A stretch of 64,000 nt of DNA from positions 41,076 to 105,075 of the forward strand of contig JAIERK010000142.1 of the NCBI GenBank assembly GCA_019746975.1, read 5' to 3'. Source of the stretch: Candidatus Obscuribacterales bacterium. GTDB taxonomy: Bacteria > Cyanobacteriota > Vampirovibrionia > Obscuribacterales > Obscuribacteraceae. Under the pieces are notes generated by a model. That model was not told where the DNA came from. It was given only the letters and a program-made list of their open reading frames with translations, and did not search any database. Shown piece after piece: positions 25,016 to 34,847 of this stretch. Made by a program: the position numbers and the translations under genes. The number at the start of each line of letters is the position of its first letter. Position 1 is the first letter of the stretch.

Positions 25016-26773
25016 TTGGCTGAAAAACAAGTTACACACGCGCTTCAGGGCCATGTCAAACATCAGGGTTTGCCGGTGGCCGGCGTCAATATTCGCGTCA
25101 CGGCTCCCAGTTTTGTGATGCACACGGCTCAGAAAGATGAGCCTCTCCAGGAAGTTGTGACCGGAAGTAAAGGCGAATTTTCCTTTGCGCTTCCGTCCGG
25201 AAGCTATATCGTCGATGTCATTCCAAGCGGTAGAACTCGATTCTTGAAAGAGCGCTTATCGGACATCGAGCTGACCTCTAACACCACATGTAATGTCAGT
25301 CTGACTACCGGCACATTGTTGACAGGCAGTGTTATCGCGCCTTCGGGTGAGCGCTTACACAATGCTGAAGTGATGGCCATCGGAATTGAGCCCACACCTT
25401 ATGCCGCCACCAGCGGTATCGATGACGACGGCACCTACGCTCTCGTATTGCCGAAAGGCAAGTTCCACGTGGCATCGAGGCATCGGTCGGACCGCGACGA
25501 TACGAATGTAGACTCGACCGAGAATTCAAATGGATTCGCCTGTAATCCATATGTGAATACACAAGTCCATGTGGTCAATGTGGTAGTGGACGGTTCGCTA
25601 GACATATTATTGCCCGACTTGTGCAAGTTTCACGGTCAGATCGAAGACGTGTTCGGACATGCTGTTGTCAACGCGAAAGTCAAGCTCGTACCTGTTCTGA
25701 CGAATCAAGATCATATTGTCGTCAAAGAGTTCGACCTTTATGCCGAGTGTCTCAGCGATGCCGACGGCTGCTTCGAAATGTTGCTAGAAAAGGGTGTCTA
25801 CGAGCTCGAAATCGTCCCTGCACCTCTTGCCACCCATTTTGGTTTGAAGGAATCGAACATCAGAATTTCTAACGATACAGAGAGAAAATTCATTCTGGAA
25901 GAAGGTCATAAACTCAAAGGGGAAGTGCTTTATGAGGACACTCCTTTGTCAAGTTGCCTGGTTCGGGCGCAAGACGCTTCCAGTTCGAAAGAGTTCATCG
26001 CCAAGACTGACAAGTTTGGTCAATTCTCGCTTGGGGTGCCGGGAGGCAACTACAAGTTAATTGTTGTAGCTCATCCGCGGAATGCACCGACTGTCACTAT
26101 AGATGGTGCAGAACACACTGGTATTGCACCTTGGTCGAAGATTGTTATGGTTGGTGGAGATACCCATGTTTCCGTCGATCTGCGCGCTGGTACGGCTTTG
26201 CAAGGTCGAGTCCGCGATGATTCCGGTCAAGCTCGCGCAGGTATGCAAATTTCGGTGTTCGCCGATGGCGCCGAAGGGCTCGGCCCAGAGACGACCGATC
26301 CGGTACTGGCTCTTGCTCATTCGGTTACGGACGCCGACGGCCGATATTCAATCTTCCTTTCACCCGGTGCTTATTCCATAGTAGTCCACAAAGATTTTGA
26401 GAACGCCACACCCATCGAGGTGGGAAGTGAACCTGTAAACCAAGACATTATCTGGCACGGTTGGTGCCAGATAATGTTCGAGCTGGTGGGCGAAGACGGA
26501 AATCCTGTTCCGCGCTGCCAAATGGAATATCACCCATACGGGGAGAGGGCGGATGATGATGGTCCTGACGATGATGCAAGCTCCAACTTGCCGCGTGGCT
26601 ACGTTCTTACCGACGAGGATGGTTGTTGTCAGGTGACGATACCGCAGGGTGTTTATACCTTCCGCTTCAATCCTCCGAACTCGGGCTCTTACGAGGCGAA
26701 GGATATCCGTCAGCTATCGATCAGCGCTGACATTACAAGAAAGGTTGTTCTCAACCTGAAAAGAAATGTGTAA
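25016..26773 (+). CDS. Multi-domain carboxypeptidase-regulatory-like (prealbumin-fold) protein
   Basis: The 585 residues contain about six copies of a beta-sandwich unit of 85-95 residues with the pattern LxGxV....G.xxxxAxVxxxx......TDxxGxFxxxLPxGxYxLxV; examples are TGSKGEFSFALPSGSYIVDV, IDDDGTYALVLPKGKFHV and VTDADGRYSIFLSPGAYSIVV. This is the CarboxypepD_reg/Cna-B type of domain, usually found outside the cell. No signal peptide is visible after the TTG start (an in-frame TAA lies close upstream, so the frame cannot be longer), which leaves the location open. Function unknown. Confidence 0.78.
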   Translation: MAEKQVTHALQGHVKHQGLPVAGVNIRVTAPSFVMHTAQKDEPLQEVVTGSKGEFSFALPSGSYIVDVIPSGRTRFLKERLSDIELTSNTTCNVSLTTGTLLTGSVIAPSGERLHNAEVMAIGIEPTPYAATSGIDDDGTYALVLPKGKFHVASRHRSDRDDTNVDSTENSNGFACNPYVNTQVHVVNVVVDGSLDILLPDLCKFHGQIEDVFGHAVVNAKVKLVPVLTNQDHIVVKEFDLYAECLSDADGCFEMLLEKGVYELEIVPAPLATHFGLKESNIRISNDTERKFILEEGHKLKGEVLYEDTPLSSCLVRAQDASSSKEFIAKTDKFGQFSLGVPGGNYKLIVVAHPRNAPTVTIDGAEHTGIAPWSKIVMVGGDTHVSVDLRAGTALQGRVRDDSGQARAGMQISVFADGAEGLGPETTDPVLALAHSVTDADGRYSIFLSPGAYSIVVHKDFENATPIEVGSEPVNQDIIWHGWCQIMFELVGEDGNPVPRCQMEYHPYGERADDDGPDDDASSNLPRGYVLTDEDGCCQVTIPQGVYTFRFNPPNSGSYEAKDIRQLSISADITRKVVLNLKRNV

Positions 26774-26925
26774 CCCGGAAATTCTTCGGTGCTTCCTTGC
26801 TGGCGCTTTACTAAATAGAGCCCTAAAGTATAGAGTAGGATCGGAAGCCTACTTCTACCTTGGTGAAACTTGCGATATTATTCAGTCATTAGCTCGATGT
26901 TTCACTTTACTTACCAAAGTCATTT

Positions 26926-27573
26926 ATGGCTCTAGACCTCACAGAGGGCGCAAAGGTGGTTGACAACTTTCAGAAAAGAAAGCGGCCCAAGGTACCAACA
27001 AGTCCCTGGGATATCCTGGTTGCATCAGTTGAGCAATCTATGGACGCTGGCAAGTGGGAAGAGTCGGAATACCTGGCCCTGGCAGCTCTTGAAGAAGCAG
27101 AATGTTTCGAGCCAGACGATAGACGGCTTGGCATCACACTCGAGCTTCTTTCAGAAATTTACTACATGACACAAGAATACTACAGAGGCGCGCCCGTAAT
27201 CAGGCGTCTCTTGCAGATGTACATTCGCTGTCTTGGACCGGATCATCTGGATACGGGCACGGTGACTCACAATGCCGCTATGCTCTATCATTCATGGGCC
27301 AAGTATGACGAAGCTGAGCCTTTCTATGTCCAGGCTTTGCGGATTAAAAAGAACAGACTGGGTCGGGCGCACTCGCAAGTGATGACGCTTCTAGGTCATT
27401 ACATACAGCTCTTGTATCAAACAAACCGCGTCAAAGAGGCAGAAGAGCTCAAGGCTACTGCTATCGCGGTATCGTCTGGTCGCTTTACCCGCTCCGGTCA
27501 ATGGAAGGCGATACCGGCTCCGCAGGATGCTGCAGTGGCAGCTAAGAGCAACAAGCTGGAAGAGGCTGGATAG
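26926..27573 (+). CDS. TPR protein
   Basis: 215 residues with at least three helical repeat units of the kinesin-light-chain TPR type (GKWEESEYLALAALEEAE, LLQMYIRCLGPDHLDTG, AKYDEAEPFYVQALRIKK). It resembles the TPR protein at 16604-17236 in the LGPDHLDT and GRAHSQV turns, so the two are probably paralogous. No export signal is present. The start ATG has only a weak SD. It ends tail-to-tail with the glycosyltransferase-like gene. Confidence 0.78.
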   Translation: MALDLTEGAKVVDNFQKRKRPKVPTSPWDILVASVEQSMDAGKWEESEYLALAALEEAECFEPDDRRLGITLELLSEIYYMTQEYYRGAPVIRRLLQMYIRCLGPDHLDTGTVTHNAAMLYHSWAKYDEAEPFYVQALRIKKNRLGRAHSQVMTLLGHYIQLLYQTNRVKEAEELKATAIAVSSGRFTRSGQWKAIPAPQDAAVAAKSNKLEEAG

Positions 27574-27757
27574 TTTTAACAGGATGCAAATTTACCGCGC
27601 TGGTGGGCGAATTGCCTTTGGGCAAGATGGTCACCATGTCGCGGTGTCCTGGTACTGAAAAAACAATTCGTCCGGCTCCTGGCGTTTGCGGTACGACAGT
27701 AAACAAGCGGTCTGAAGGGCTCCTGACTCGATCCGTGAGAATTTCTATGTTCGTTAG
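27542..27757 (-). pseudogene. Possible orphan protein fragment after the GT39-like gene
   Basis: Between in-frame stops the minus strand reads a 71-residue frame containing NIEILTDRVRSPSDRLFTVV and GAGRIVFSVPGHRDMVTILP, which looks like real beta-rich protein, but it has no usable start codon and overlaps the 3' end of the neighbouring TPR gene. It may be a remnant of an older, longer C-terminus of the upstream transferase or of a deleted gene. Evidence is only sequence texture. Confidence 0.28.
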
Positions 27758-27777
27758 TTACCGCGTCGATTGATTGC

Positions 27778-30357
27778 TCAGTATACGAAGACCTGTCTGC
27801 CGCTGAGATCGAGCTCTTTGGCGTACGAAACACTGAGTTTCAAGTTCCTGAACACAGTATCGGAAGACTTGCGGCTGGAGCCGTAGCCGGTTTCATCAAT
27901 CCAGGGACCCGGATAGAGTGCCACTGTCAGAGCATAACCGCCTTCTTTCTTATGCAAAAGTACGAGCGGCATTATGTCTTCGAGCGTAAACTGCTTCCAA
28001 TCTGGACCTACGCTGAATGCGGTCGGATTGGTCGAGAGAACAGCAAATCTTCCATTTGTGATCACCGCCGATGCGAGGCCGGTAGAGGCTGCTTTTGCTT
28101 CTCCCGTCAGTTTGATCTTCAAGCGGTTTTCCTGTGAGATGGGCTCAGGAAGTTGAATCTCGATGAGAGGCGCGGTGTTCGCTACGATAAATCTGTTGGT
28201 GCGAACGGTGTCGTCGCCAGTGCTGCTCCTCATAATGAAGGGGAAACGATCTGGATTGATCTGCTCGTCCATAACCGCGCGCATTTTGCTGTCAGCACTC
28301 GCAGAGCTCATTGCGTAGTCGCTCAGCGGCAGAATCTGCTTGCGCTTTCGAGGGGATTCCATGACGAGCGCGATGCGCACTCGGGTGGAGCCGTCGAGGT
28401 TGTTGCTCGCGCCGACCAGCCGGCTGAACTGATAAGTTTTTTGGCTGGGTCTGAGAAGCAGTGGCGATCGGGTATCAAGTCCTTCCGGGCTGTTGAAAAG
28501 CTGGTTCGGGCAAAAATGCCTCAGCGACGGCAGAGTTTCCACCCTTCTCGCCGTGTCACCATATATAGTGGCAGGCTCGTGTGCCGTGATCTTAATCTCA
28601 TTGGTGCCGTTCCAGTTAATGAGTTCCTTCGGTACTCTTGCCAGGCGCCATTGACGGAATTCAAAAGGAGAGACATTCATGGCGCTGGCCAACTCTTTGG
28701 TGACATAGTAACCGTCGTACAATCTCGAGTCGAAGTAGCGCAGTCCTTTCAGCTGGCCGATAGCGTGTCCGTTGACCTCTATATTCGCGCTCTCTATCGA
28801 CCTTTCGCCATCCACCAGTATTAGCGGCTCGTAGTTGGATTTGGGCTGTGAGATCTTCGATAAGTCGATCCCGGTCACGAGGGTTTGATTGGGTTCGATA
28901 GTCGTGTGCGTCTCCTTCGACGCTCCTGTACATGCCCAATCTCCAATATTGAAGAAAGTGATGAGGGTGCCTAAAGCAAGCACCGCAGACAATACTATGA
29001 GCGGTTTCTTGCCTTGGCGTGAAAAAACATAGGAGAGGTACAGTCCAGCGAATGCCGCATACATAGGCATTATTGTGAAGCCGTACCGGGAGTTCGCTTC
29101 GAATAGGAGGTAGATCATTGGCATCCACATCATGGACAGTGCCAATACTACGGGCTTTGATGCTGATTCCATCTTTCGGGTACAGATTGCATACATTGCG
29201 CCTGCCAGCCCTAGATAGACAAGGAGCAGGTGCAGCCAGCGTTGTTGCGGTGCCGTCAATCCAAAGTAGGCATGGCGAAAGTCATTCCACTCATACGTGA
29301 GAAGTCTCGTTACCTTACGAGCTACCATCTGCAGGCTTGCTAAAGGTTGCCTTTGCCATTGGGACGCTACAAAATAGAAAGGAGACTCATCGCTTCTGAA
29401 GAAATTTGTCAGTGGAGTGCGGGGGATTGAAAGGCGCCCATCCGCTTCCAGGTCGGAGCCCAACACCACGTTGTAAGTGGCGAACCTGGCTGTTGTCACC
29501 TGTATGTTGCCGCAGACGAAGTGGGTGTAGAGCGACCAGGGTAATATGGTCAGTGCCATGCCGACTGCGATTGTAGATAACGACTTTATTCTTTTTTGAG
29601 AGAGCACCGCTCGAAGCAAGCATCCGACAAGTGCGGCTGGTGCCAGGACCGGCTTGATAAGAAAAAGCAGACCGCCGGCGCAACCGGCTAGTAAGTTCGC
29701 TTTGATGGTTGGTGAGCTGGAGGAGGACGCCCAGACGAAGAGCGAAATCACAAAGACTACGAGAGGCTCAGTGTAAAGAAATCCGGTCGCGATGTTCGCT
29801 GCAGGATAAAGCGCCCAAATGAGCGCCGCGGAATAGCCCGCTATCGTGCTCACGCGCGCGGTCACCTGCTCTGTTAGCCCTGTATCGCCACTCCGGACCA
29901 TTCGTCTGGCTAGATCGAAAACGAGAGCCGTAGTCAGTCCGTGAAGTATCGATTGAATGACTTCAACCTTCACCCAGTCCTTTTGCACGGGTGCGTGTTG
30001 CAACAAAGCGAAAAACGATCCGATGAATGTCGTGTAGACCGGACCGTCGTTGAACAGACGGTCGCGAAACTGAGGGTTGGTCACGAGTTCTGGACACCAT
30101 TTCAGATGTGACAGATCGATGAGAAATTGCGATATTTGCGCACTGGTCCACAGATAGTTTCGGGCGTCATAAATGAGCGCTGACTTTGTATGTCCATAAA
30201 CAAAATGGTAAGCGAGTGCGATGGATGTAGCCGCCAAGGTTACGATGACGGGACCGACACACGCACGCCAGCCGCCGCTCTCAGAAGTCGCTTTCTTATC
30301 GATCGATGCGTTAGGAGGTAAGTCGACTGGTGTTTTGAGTTGTGTGCTAGATGCCAT
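27778..30357 (-). CDS. Membrane glycosyltransferase, GT39/ArnT-like
   Basis: The 859-residue protein has an N-terminal helix, then YDARNYLWTSAQISQFLIDL with the acidic residue in the first loop typical of GT-C enzymes. About ten further hydrophobic helices extend to residue 480 (e.g. LIWALYPAANIATGFLYTEP, VLALSMMWMPMIYLLFEANS). A C-terminal soluble part of about 370 residues follows, probably outside the membrane, with beta-sandwich texture. GT-C enzymes transfer sugars from lipid-linked donors. The acceptor is unknown. No polysaccharide genes flank it. Confidence 0.72.
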   Translation of the reverse strand: MASSTQLKTPVDLPPNASIDKKATSESGGWRACVGPVIVTLAATSIALAYHFVYGHTKSALIYDARNYLWTSAQISQFLIDLSHLKWCPELVTNPQFRDRLFNDGPVYTTFIGSFFALLQHAPVQKDWVKVEVIQSILHGLTTALVFDLARRMVRSGDTGLTEQVTARVSTIAGYSAALIWALYPAANIATGFLYTEPLVVFVISLFVWASSSSSPTIKANLLAGCAGGLLFLIKPVLAPAALVGCLLRAVLSQKRIKSLSTIAVGMALTILPWSLYTHFVCGNIQVTTARFATYNVVLGSDLEADGRLSIPRTPLTNFFRSDESPFYFVASQWQRQPLASLQMVARKVTRLLTYEWNDFRHAYFGLTAPQQRWLHLLLVYLGLAGAMYAICTRKMESASKPVVLALSMMWMPMIYLLFEANSRYGFTIMPMYAAFAGLYLSYVFSRQGKKPLIVLSAVLALGTLITFFNIGDWACTGASKETHTTIEPNQTLVTGIDLSKISQPKSNYEPLILVDGERSIESANIEVNGHAIGQLKGLRYFDSRLYDGYYVTKELASAMNVSPFEFRQWRLARVPKELINWNGTNEIKITAHEPATIYGDTARRVETLPSLRHFCPNQLFNSPEGLDTRSPLLLRPSQKTYQFSRLVGASNNLDGSTRVRIALVMESPRKRKQILPLSDYAMSSASADSKMRAVMDEQINPDRFPFIMRSSTGDDTVRTNRFIVANTAPLIEIQLPEPISQENRLKIKLTGEAKAASTGLASAVITNGRFAVLSTNPTAFSVGPDWKQFTLEDIMPLVLLHKKEGGYALTVALYPGPWIDETGYGSSRKSSDTVFRNLKLSVSYAKELDLSGRQVFVY

Positions 30358-30480
30358 AAATTCAGGGTCGGCGAGAGTTTACCTCACAGTTTTACCAGGC
30401 GAAGCAAATGACAACCTGAGGCAATGATCATCTTTAATTTCCGTAGCGTGGCCCGGGAATGAGGCAATTCGAGGGTATAG

Positions 30481-30786
30481 ACGAAGAGTTGCGTCGGCAT
30501 CCTGTTTGGCAATGGCACACAATATAATTTATCTGAGGAGCAACAGTCGAGGCTTGTTGAGTCAAGTCCGGACGTCTCTGTCGAAAAAACTCCCGACGAC
30601 CCGCTACTTCAATTGACTCCTGCAGCTGATACGCTCATCGGAGCGTCCATCGGCGGGCACTATACGATTCTTGAGCTGATTGGCGAGGGCTTGGCCGTGT
30701 CTAGAAAGCTTCCCATTACTGCTCAATCGGACCGTTACCATCAAGATGCTTTTGCCAAGGGCAAGGCTTTAGCTGAAAAACTTTGA
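30481..30786 (+). pseudogene. Decayed Ser/Thr protein kinase gene (N-lobe fragment)
   Basis: The frame reads TPDDPLLQLTPAADTLIGAS then IGGHYTILELIGEG, which is the start of a bacterial Ser/Thr kinase (usual continuation GEGGMGVVYKA). After GEG it diverges and stops at 30784. A second frame from about 30710 reads FPLLLNRTVTIKMLLP, the expected next kinase segment with the ATP-binding Lys. So a small deletion and a frameshift broke the gene, and the rest of the kinase is gone. No proper start codon remains. Confidence 0.62.
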
Positions 30787-30903
30787 GTGGCAATTGATAC
30801 ATGGTCGATACTCATGCATCGAACAGATATTCAAGTAGTTGGAGTCCTCTAAATTGTCTTAGAATCTTTGTCTCGATTAATCGCGGGTGTTTGAAGAAAA
30901 TCG

Positions 30904-32061
30904 ATGAGACTCAACCAAATCGAAATTTCCGGATATCGTTCTGTCAAAGAATTGTTTTTAAAACTCGGTGACATCAACGTATTAGTCGGTCCAAACGGCT
31001 GCGGCAAGAGCAATATTTATCAAGCTATTCAGCTGATTCAGGCTGCCTCTACCGGGGGATTTGCTCGGCGCGTGGTAGAAGAAGGCGGCATTCAGTCGAT
31101 GATGTGGGCCGGCAGCAGGAGAAAGCAGGAGAAGGATGTCGTTCGGCTGGGAATTCAATTCGATTCAGTCTCGTACGCAATCGAATTCGGCAGAATTCCT
31201 ATCAGTGAGCGTCCCTGGGAATTGGAGATGTTCAAAAACGATCCAGACGTGAAGCTTGAAGAGATTCACATTTTGACTAAGAGAAAGCCGGTCGAGGTAC
31301 TAGTCCGTAAGCGAGGCTCGATAAATGCACGCAATATGAATGGTGAAATAGAAGAGTATCCAACTAGAGTCAATGGCAACGAATCTGTTCTTTCGGAGCT
31401 GAGAGAACCTCAAAACTATCCTGAAATAGCTGCTTTGCGGGCTCTCATGTCTAGTTGGCGCTTTTACCATGACTTCAGAACAGACTTGAACTCGCCGATT
31501 CGGACGAGTCGTCTGGGCACAATGACGCAAATCCTCAGTCATGACGGTCATGACCTTGGATCGGCCATTGCCAGCATTCAAGCTGTCGGCAACGCTGAAA
31601 AGTTCGATGACGCAGTCGCCAATGCTTTTCCTGGTACCCGGCTCGAATTGCGCTGCAGTGAAGCAGGCGAGATCTCGATTTTTATGCACATGCCCGGGCT
31701 CAATCGACCGCTCAGCATCAAAGAGCTTTCTGACGGTACCCTACAGTACCTTTGTCTTCTGACCGCGTTACTTACGCCTCGTCCGGCACCGCTAATGGTG
31801 CTCAATGAACCGGAGACTAGTATCCATCCCGATCTCTTAGAGCCGCTATCCGACTTGATTGCATTCGCTTCGGAGCAGTCTCAAATTGTTTTGACTACGC
31901 ATGCTGTAGAGTTGGCTGATTTTATCAAGAATAAGTATGGGTCCCGACCGATTCGACTCAAGAAAGTGGACGGTGCTACCGTGATTCGTGGGGCTTCGCC
32001 GTTGAGAGCCTATTCTGTAGATGATTACGACGATGACGATGACGATGAAGAGGAAGAGTAA
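30904..32061 (+). CDS. AAA family ATPase (RecF/OLD-like), single protein
   Basis: 385 residues. The N-terminus is IEISGYRSVKELFLKLGDIN followed by Walker A VGPNGCGKSNIYQA, typical of SMC/RecF/OLD-type ATPases. The C-terminal half has an LSDGTLQYLCLLTALL signature and Walker B LMVLNEPETSIHPDLLEPL, with Asn in place of the usual Asp before Glu. A D-loop/H-loop region (IVLTTHAVELADFI) follows. A run of Asp and Glu (about 14 acidic residues) ends the protein. Such ATPases work in DNA repair or, with partners, in phage defence; no nuclease partner is adjacent here, so a defence role is not supported. Confidence 0.85.
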   Translation: MRLNQIEISGYRSVKELFLKLGDINVLVGPNGCGKSNIYQAIQLIQAASTGGFARRVVEEGGIQSMMWAGSRRKQEKDVVRLGIQFDSVSYAIEFGRIPISERPWELEMFKNDPDVKLEEIHILTKRKPVEVLVRKRGSINARNMNGEIEEYPTRVNGNESVLSELREPQNYPEIAALRALMSSWRFYHDFRTDLNSPIRTSRLGTMTQILSHDGHDLGSAIASIQAVGNAEKFDDAVANAFPGTRLELRCSEAGEISIFMHMPGLNRPLSIKELSDGTLQYLCLLTALLTPRPAPLMVLNEPETSIHPDLLEPLSDLIAFASEQSQIVLTTHAVELADFIKNKYGSRPIRLKKVDGATVIRGASPLRAYSVDDYDDDDDDEEEE

Positions 32062-32086
32062 TCTCGACTCCTTGATTCAAGACAAA

Positions 32087-33361
32087 TTAGTTGTTGCGAA
32101 TGCCTACAGAGTCTAAAAATTCATACGCCTGATTGGAGTTGACCCAGACCGGATCGCCATAGACGGCAGCATGCACGAAATTGCCACTACCGGTGATGTA
32201 AAGTCTTTGCCGAAAAATTCCGGCATCATCGTACAGCTTTCCCTCAGTCTCTCTACCCGGATGTTTTCCCTTGTAGTTGATCGGGCACGTGTACGATACC
32301 TCTCCGTTGATACCTTTGATGGCTTGTCTAGACGCTGCGTCTAAACTCTTCTCGATGTCGTAGTGGTAATACTTGTTTCCGACAGCTTGGGGCAGGTGCG
32401 GCATTCTGGTGAAGCCGAGTGCCATGCCTCCGATGGCTTCCTCGTGCACGATCGCAAAGTATGTCCTATCCGTTGCAGGAACCGGTGAACTATTGGTATT
32501 GAAAATTGCACTAGATTCGGTGTCTTCCGCCTTGTGAATGATTCGATACTTTTTGAAAGGTTCGGGCATCTCGATTCTGACGCCGAACTCATAGGAATAT
32601 ACCGGCGTGAACTTCAAATAGTCCGGGGTATCGACAGTCTGAATGCGCTTCACCGCATCCTGTGCTATCGGAATGAACGCTACACTGAAAGCGATCAAAA
32701 GTGATACCACAGCGGTCGACATCGAGAAGCTACCGCTTTGCTCTTCACGTCGGTCCTTTCGATGTTTGGGATAGGCTCGGTACGCTGCTGCACGTATCGC
32801 GATTGCCAGGAGCGTCGCCAGTGCTCCTGCGATTGTCCCCGCTATCGCACCGCGCATTCCACTTTCTAAAATAGCCTCGCGAGTCTTTTGCAGGATGCGT
32901 TCTGCCTGAAAGCGACTACCATCCTTGAGATTGATTCGATAAGATCCCATGTACGAGGTCAATTCACCTTCTACGCATGGCAATTTGTCGAGATTGACTG
33001 CTTTGGAAAAGTCGAACTTTTTCTTTTGGTCACGTGTCGGTGACGGTAATTCGGTATAGGATTCGACCTCTTCCGATTCGAAGTTTGCTTCATTTGATCT
33101 CAAGCGGGAGTCGTCACTGGAATCGTTTTCCGGCTCTGTGTCAGGCTTCTTAATCGTTGTGTCATCGTCATCTGGTGCTTCATCGTCCGATGACGATGTG
33201 GTTCTAGCAGGCTCCGCTGGTTGTTCAGCGTTCTGTGTTTTGTCGACAGCTTGAAGTATTTTCGAGTTATCAGGCCGCTCGAGATTGTCGCTGTAGCCCG
33301 GGTTGTTCGCTACTAGCGACGCAAGCAAAGCGAGGGCAAATACTAAAGCAGGACTCCTCAT
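32087..33361 (-). CDS. Exported/membrane protein with acidic linker, unknown
   Basis: From the ATG 33361 (GGAG 5 bases upstream) the protein begins MRSPALVFALALLASLVANN, a signal sequence. An Asp/Glu/Ser-rich linker covers about residues 30-105. Two hydrophobic helices follow (GAIAGTIAGALATLLAIAI and AVVSLLIAFSVAFIPI), then a globular C-terminal domain of about 190 residues (YSYEFGVRIEMPEPFKKYRI). I do not recognise the family. Upstream in-frame ATGs would place residues before the signal sequence and are less likely starts. Confidence 0.65.
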   Translation of the reverse strand: MRSPALVFALALLASLVANNPGYSDNLERPDNSKILQAVDKTQNAEQPAEPARTTSSSDDEAPDDDDTTIKKPDTEPENDSSDDSRLRSNEANFESEEVESYTELPSPTRDQKKKFDFSKAVNLDKLPCVEGELTSYMGSYRINLKDGSRFQAERILQKTREAILESGMRGAIAGTIAGALATLLAIAIRAAAYRAYPKHRKDRREEQSGSFSMSTAVVSLLIAFSVAFIPIAQDAVKRIQTVDTPDYLKFTPVYSYEFGVRIEMPEPFKKYRIIHKAEDTESSAIFNTNSSPVPATDRTYFAIVHEEAIGGMALGFTRMPHLPQAVGNKYYHYDIEKSLDAASRQAIKGINGEVSYTCPINYKGKHPGRETEGKLYDDAGIFRQRLYITGSGNFVHAAVYGDPVWVNSNQAYEFLDSVGIRNN

Positions 33362-33591
33362 ATCACTCCAGTCAGCAATGGTTGTAGCCGAGCTATTTAT
33401 GCCCGCCATTTGGTAACAACCCAAAACCTAGAGTCATACACGCGGCGAATCAGGTCCGATGTCGCGACCGCAAATGACCGCCGGTATTGAATTCGGAAGC
33501 AATTCGCGACGAGAGATCTTGGCTCTCTAACGAGCCTAAACAGACCTGGAGCTAATCATATTTGCAAATCATAAATGAGCATTTCGTAAGT

Positions 33592-34152
33592 CTATATCGG
33601 TTGTTGGGTATTGGCAGTCTGTTGTTCAGAGACCGTCTTCAGACTTGCCAGGCCCTTTTCGAATTCTTTGCCGCAGCACTCATCCATGCTCATGAAGACC
33701 TGGATCACCTTGCACATGAAGGGACTGTCTCCATTCATTGCCCACGTCACTTTTGTTGCTTCGCCTTCAGGCACCAGCGTAAATACGGCTTTGTTGGAGC
33801 CTTCGAATGGCTTGACGAAGTGAAGGTTGATTACTATTTTCGAAGGATCTGATTCAACGATTTCCATGTCTCCTTCACCGACGTCGTCGTTGCCAACCCA
33901 TGCATATTTTGCGCCGACGCCGCTCTCTGCTCCGCTATAGCTGCGCTTCATTTTTGGATCAACTTTCTCCCATGGCGACCACGCTGTCCAGTTGTGGTAG
34001 TCGTTGATTTGTGGATAGATTTTTTCAGGACTAGCCTTTATTACCTGCGCTCTCTCTACGTGGAACTCGTCAGGTTTGGTGGCAGCAATCGCGAGCACAG
34101 CCGCAACTCCTAAAACAACTAATGCCACCAGAATCGTAATCGCTTTCTTCAT
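33592..34152 (-). CDS. SRPBCC (polyketide-cyclase-like) family protein, membrane-anchored
   Basis: 186 residues. An N-terminal helix (ITILVALVVLGVAAVLAIAA) anchors or exports the protein. The rest matches the START/SRPBCC fold as found in polyketide cyclase-like proteins: VIKASPEKIYPQINDYHNWTAWSPWEKVDP, then GVGAKYAWVG, MEIVESDPSKIVINLHFVKP and VTWAMNGDSPFMCKVIQVFM. The family binds hydrophobic ligands in a helix-grip pocket. Its ligand is not predictable here. Confidence 0.85.
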   Translation of the reverse strand: MKKAITILVALVVLGVAAVLAIAATKPDEFHVERAQVIKASPEKIYPQINDYHNWTAWSPWEKVDPKMKRSYSGAESGVGAKYAWVGNDDVGEGDMEIVESDPSKIVINLHFVKPFEGSNKAVFTLVPEGEATKVTWAMNGDSPFMCKVIQVFMSMDECCGKEFEKGLASLKTVSEQQTANTQQPI

Positions 34153-34559
34153 CCCAATTCAGCCTCTTCGAGTGTCCTTATAATTATCAACCGATGTTTT
34201 CTCCCTTGATTCTCCAGGCAGCACTCAAACAGTCATGCGGATTCAGGCATCGGGGTGGCTATTTCCCACTAACAATAGCGGATAATGGCCTAGATTCACA
34301 GAATACCGCATCGATGAGTCGGTTCATCTTCTGTTGTTAAACATTTCGACAATTTCACTTGCCGCACAGGAAGACCAGTTGGTCGAAAGCTCGATTAAAG
34401 ATATTGCGCAGAAAATTCAGTGGTGGAAGTACGAAAAGTATGAAAATCGCGTATATAGTTATTTCGCATTTTGATGTAGAGTAGGGAAAGCCTAAATACT
34501 ATAGGCTTCCACAGGCGTGGGCAGGGGAAATTTTGAGACTCTATTATGGAGACGACCCT
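34153..34559. other. Gene-poor region
   Basis: Within this stretch one frame of about 60 codons (ending near 34475, with AQEDQLVESSIKDIAQKIQW) has no good start or SD and is not called. The upstream part serves as promoter region for the SRPBCC gene. I see no RNA gene. Confidence 0.4.
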
Positions 34560-34694
34560 GTGAAAAATCGTTATACATACATAGCCTTGATGGTTGCGTT
34601 TGCCGGATACCTGTTGGCGTGCGGCTTGCCGTTTCCCTCACACGTAAAGCTTGAAAAGCAAGCGGTTGCAAATCGAGGTGCAGGACATCCTTAG
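34560..34694 (+). CDS. Possible very small lipoprotein
   Basis: A GTG preceded by GGAG at 8-9 bases opens a 44-residue frame, MKNRYTYIALMVAFAGYLLA then CGLPFPSHVK. The hydrophobic segment followed by LLAC is a good lipobox. The product is short and may itself be the stub of a longer gene, because a neighbouring frame continues with protein-like sequence to 34869. Treat as tentative. Confidence 0.38.
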   Translation: MKNRYTYIALMVAFAGYLLACGLPFPSHVKLEKQAVANRGAGHP

Positions 34695-34847
34695 CTTAGA
34701 CGCACCCTTTATCCACAACTCACCGGTCTCTTGGCTGAGTGAATCGACAAGCAATCTTACTAATCACGTTTCAACCAATTTAGGTCTGGTACCAGTAGCA
34801 GTGCTGGCACTCGCTTCGCCCGTGCGAAGGAATCAAATGACTGGTCA

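Noticed and set aside
30904..32061. OLD-type defence system
   Set aside because: The ATPase has no Toprim nuclease domain and no UvrD/Gaj-like partner next to it, so only an AAA ATPase call is supported.
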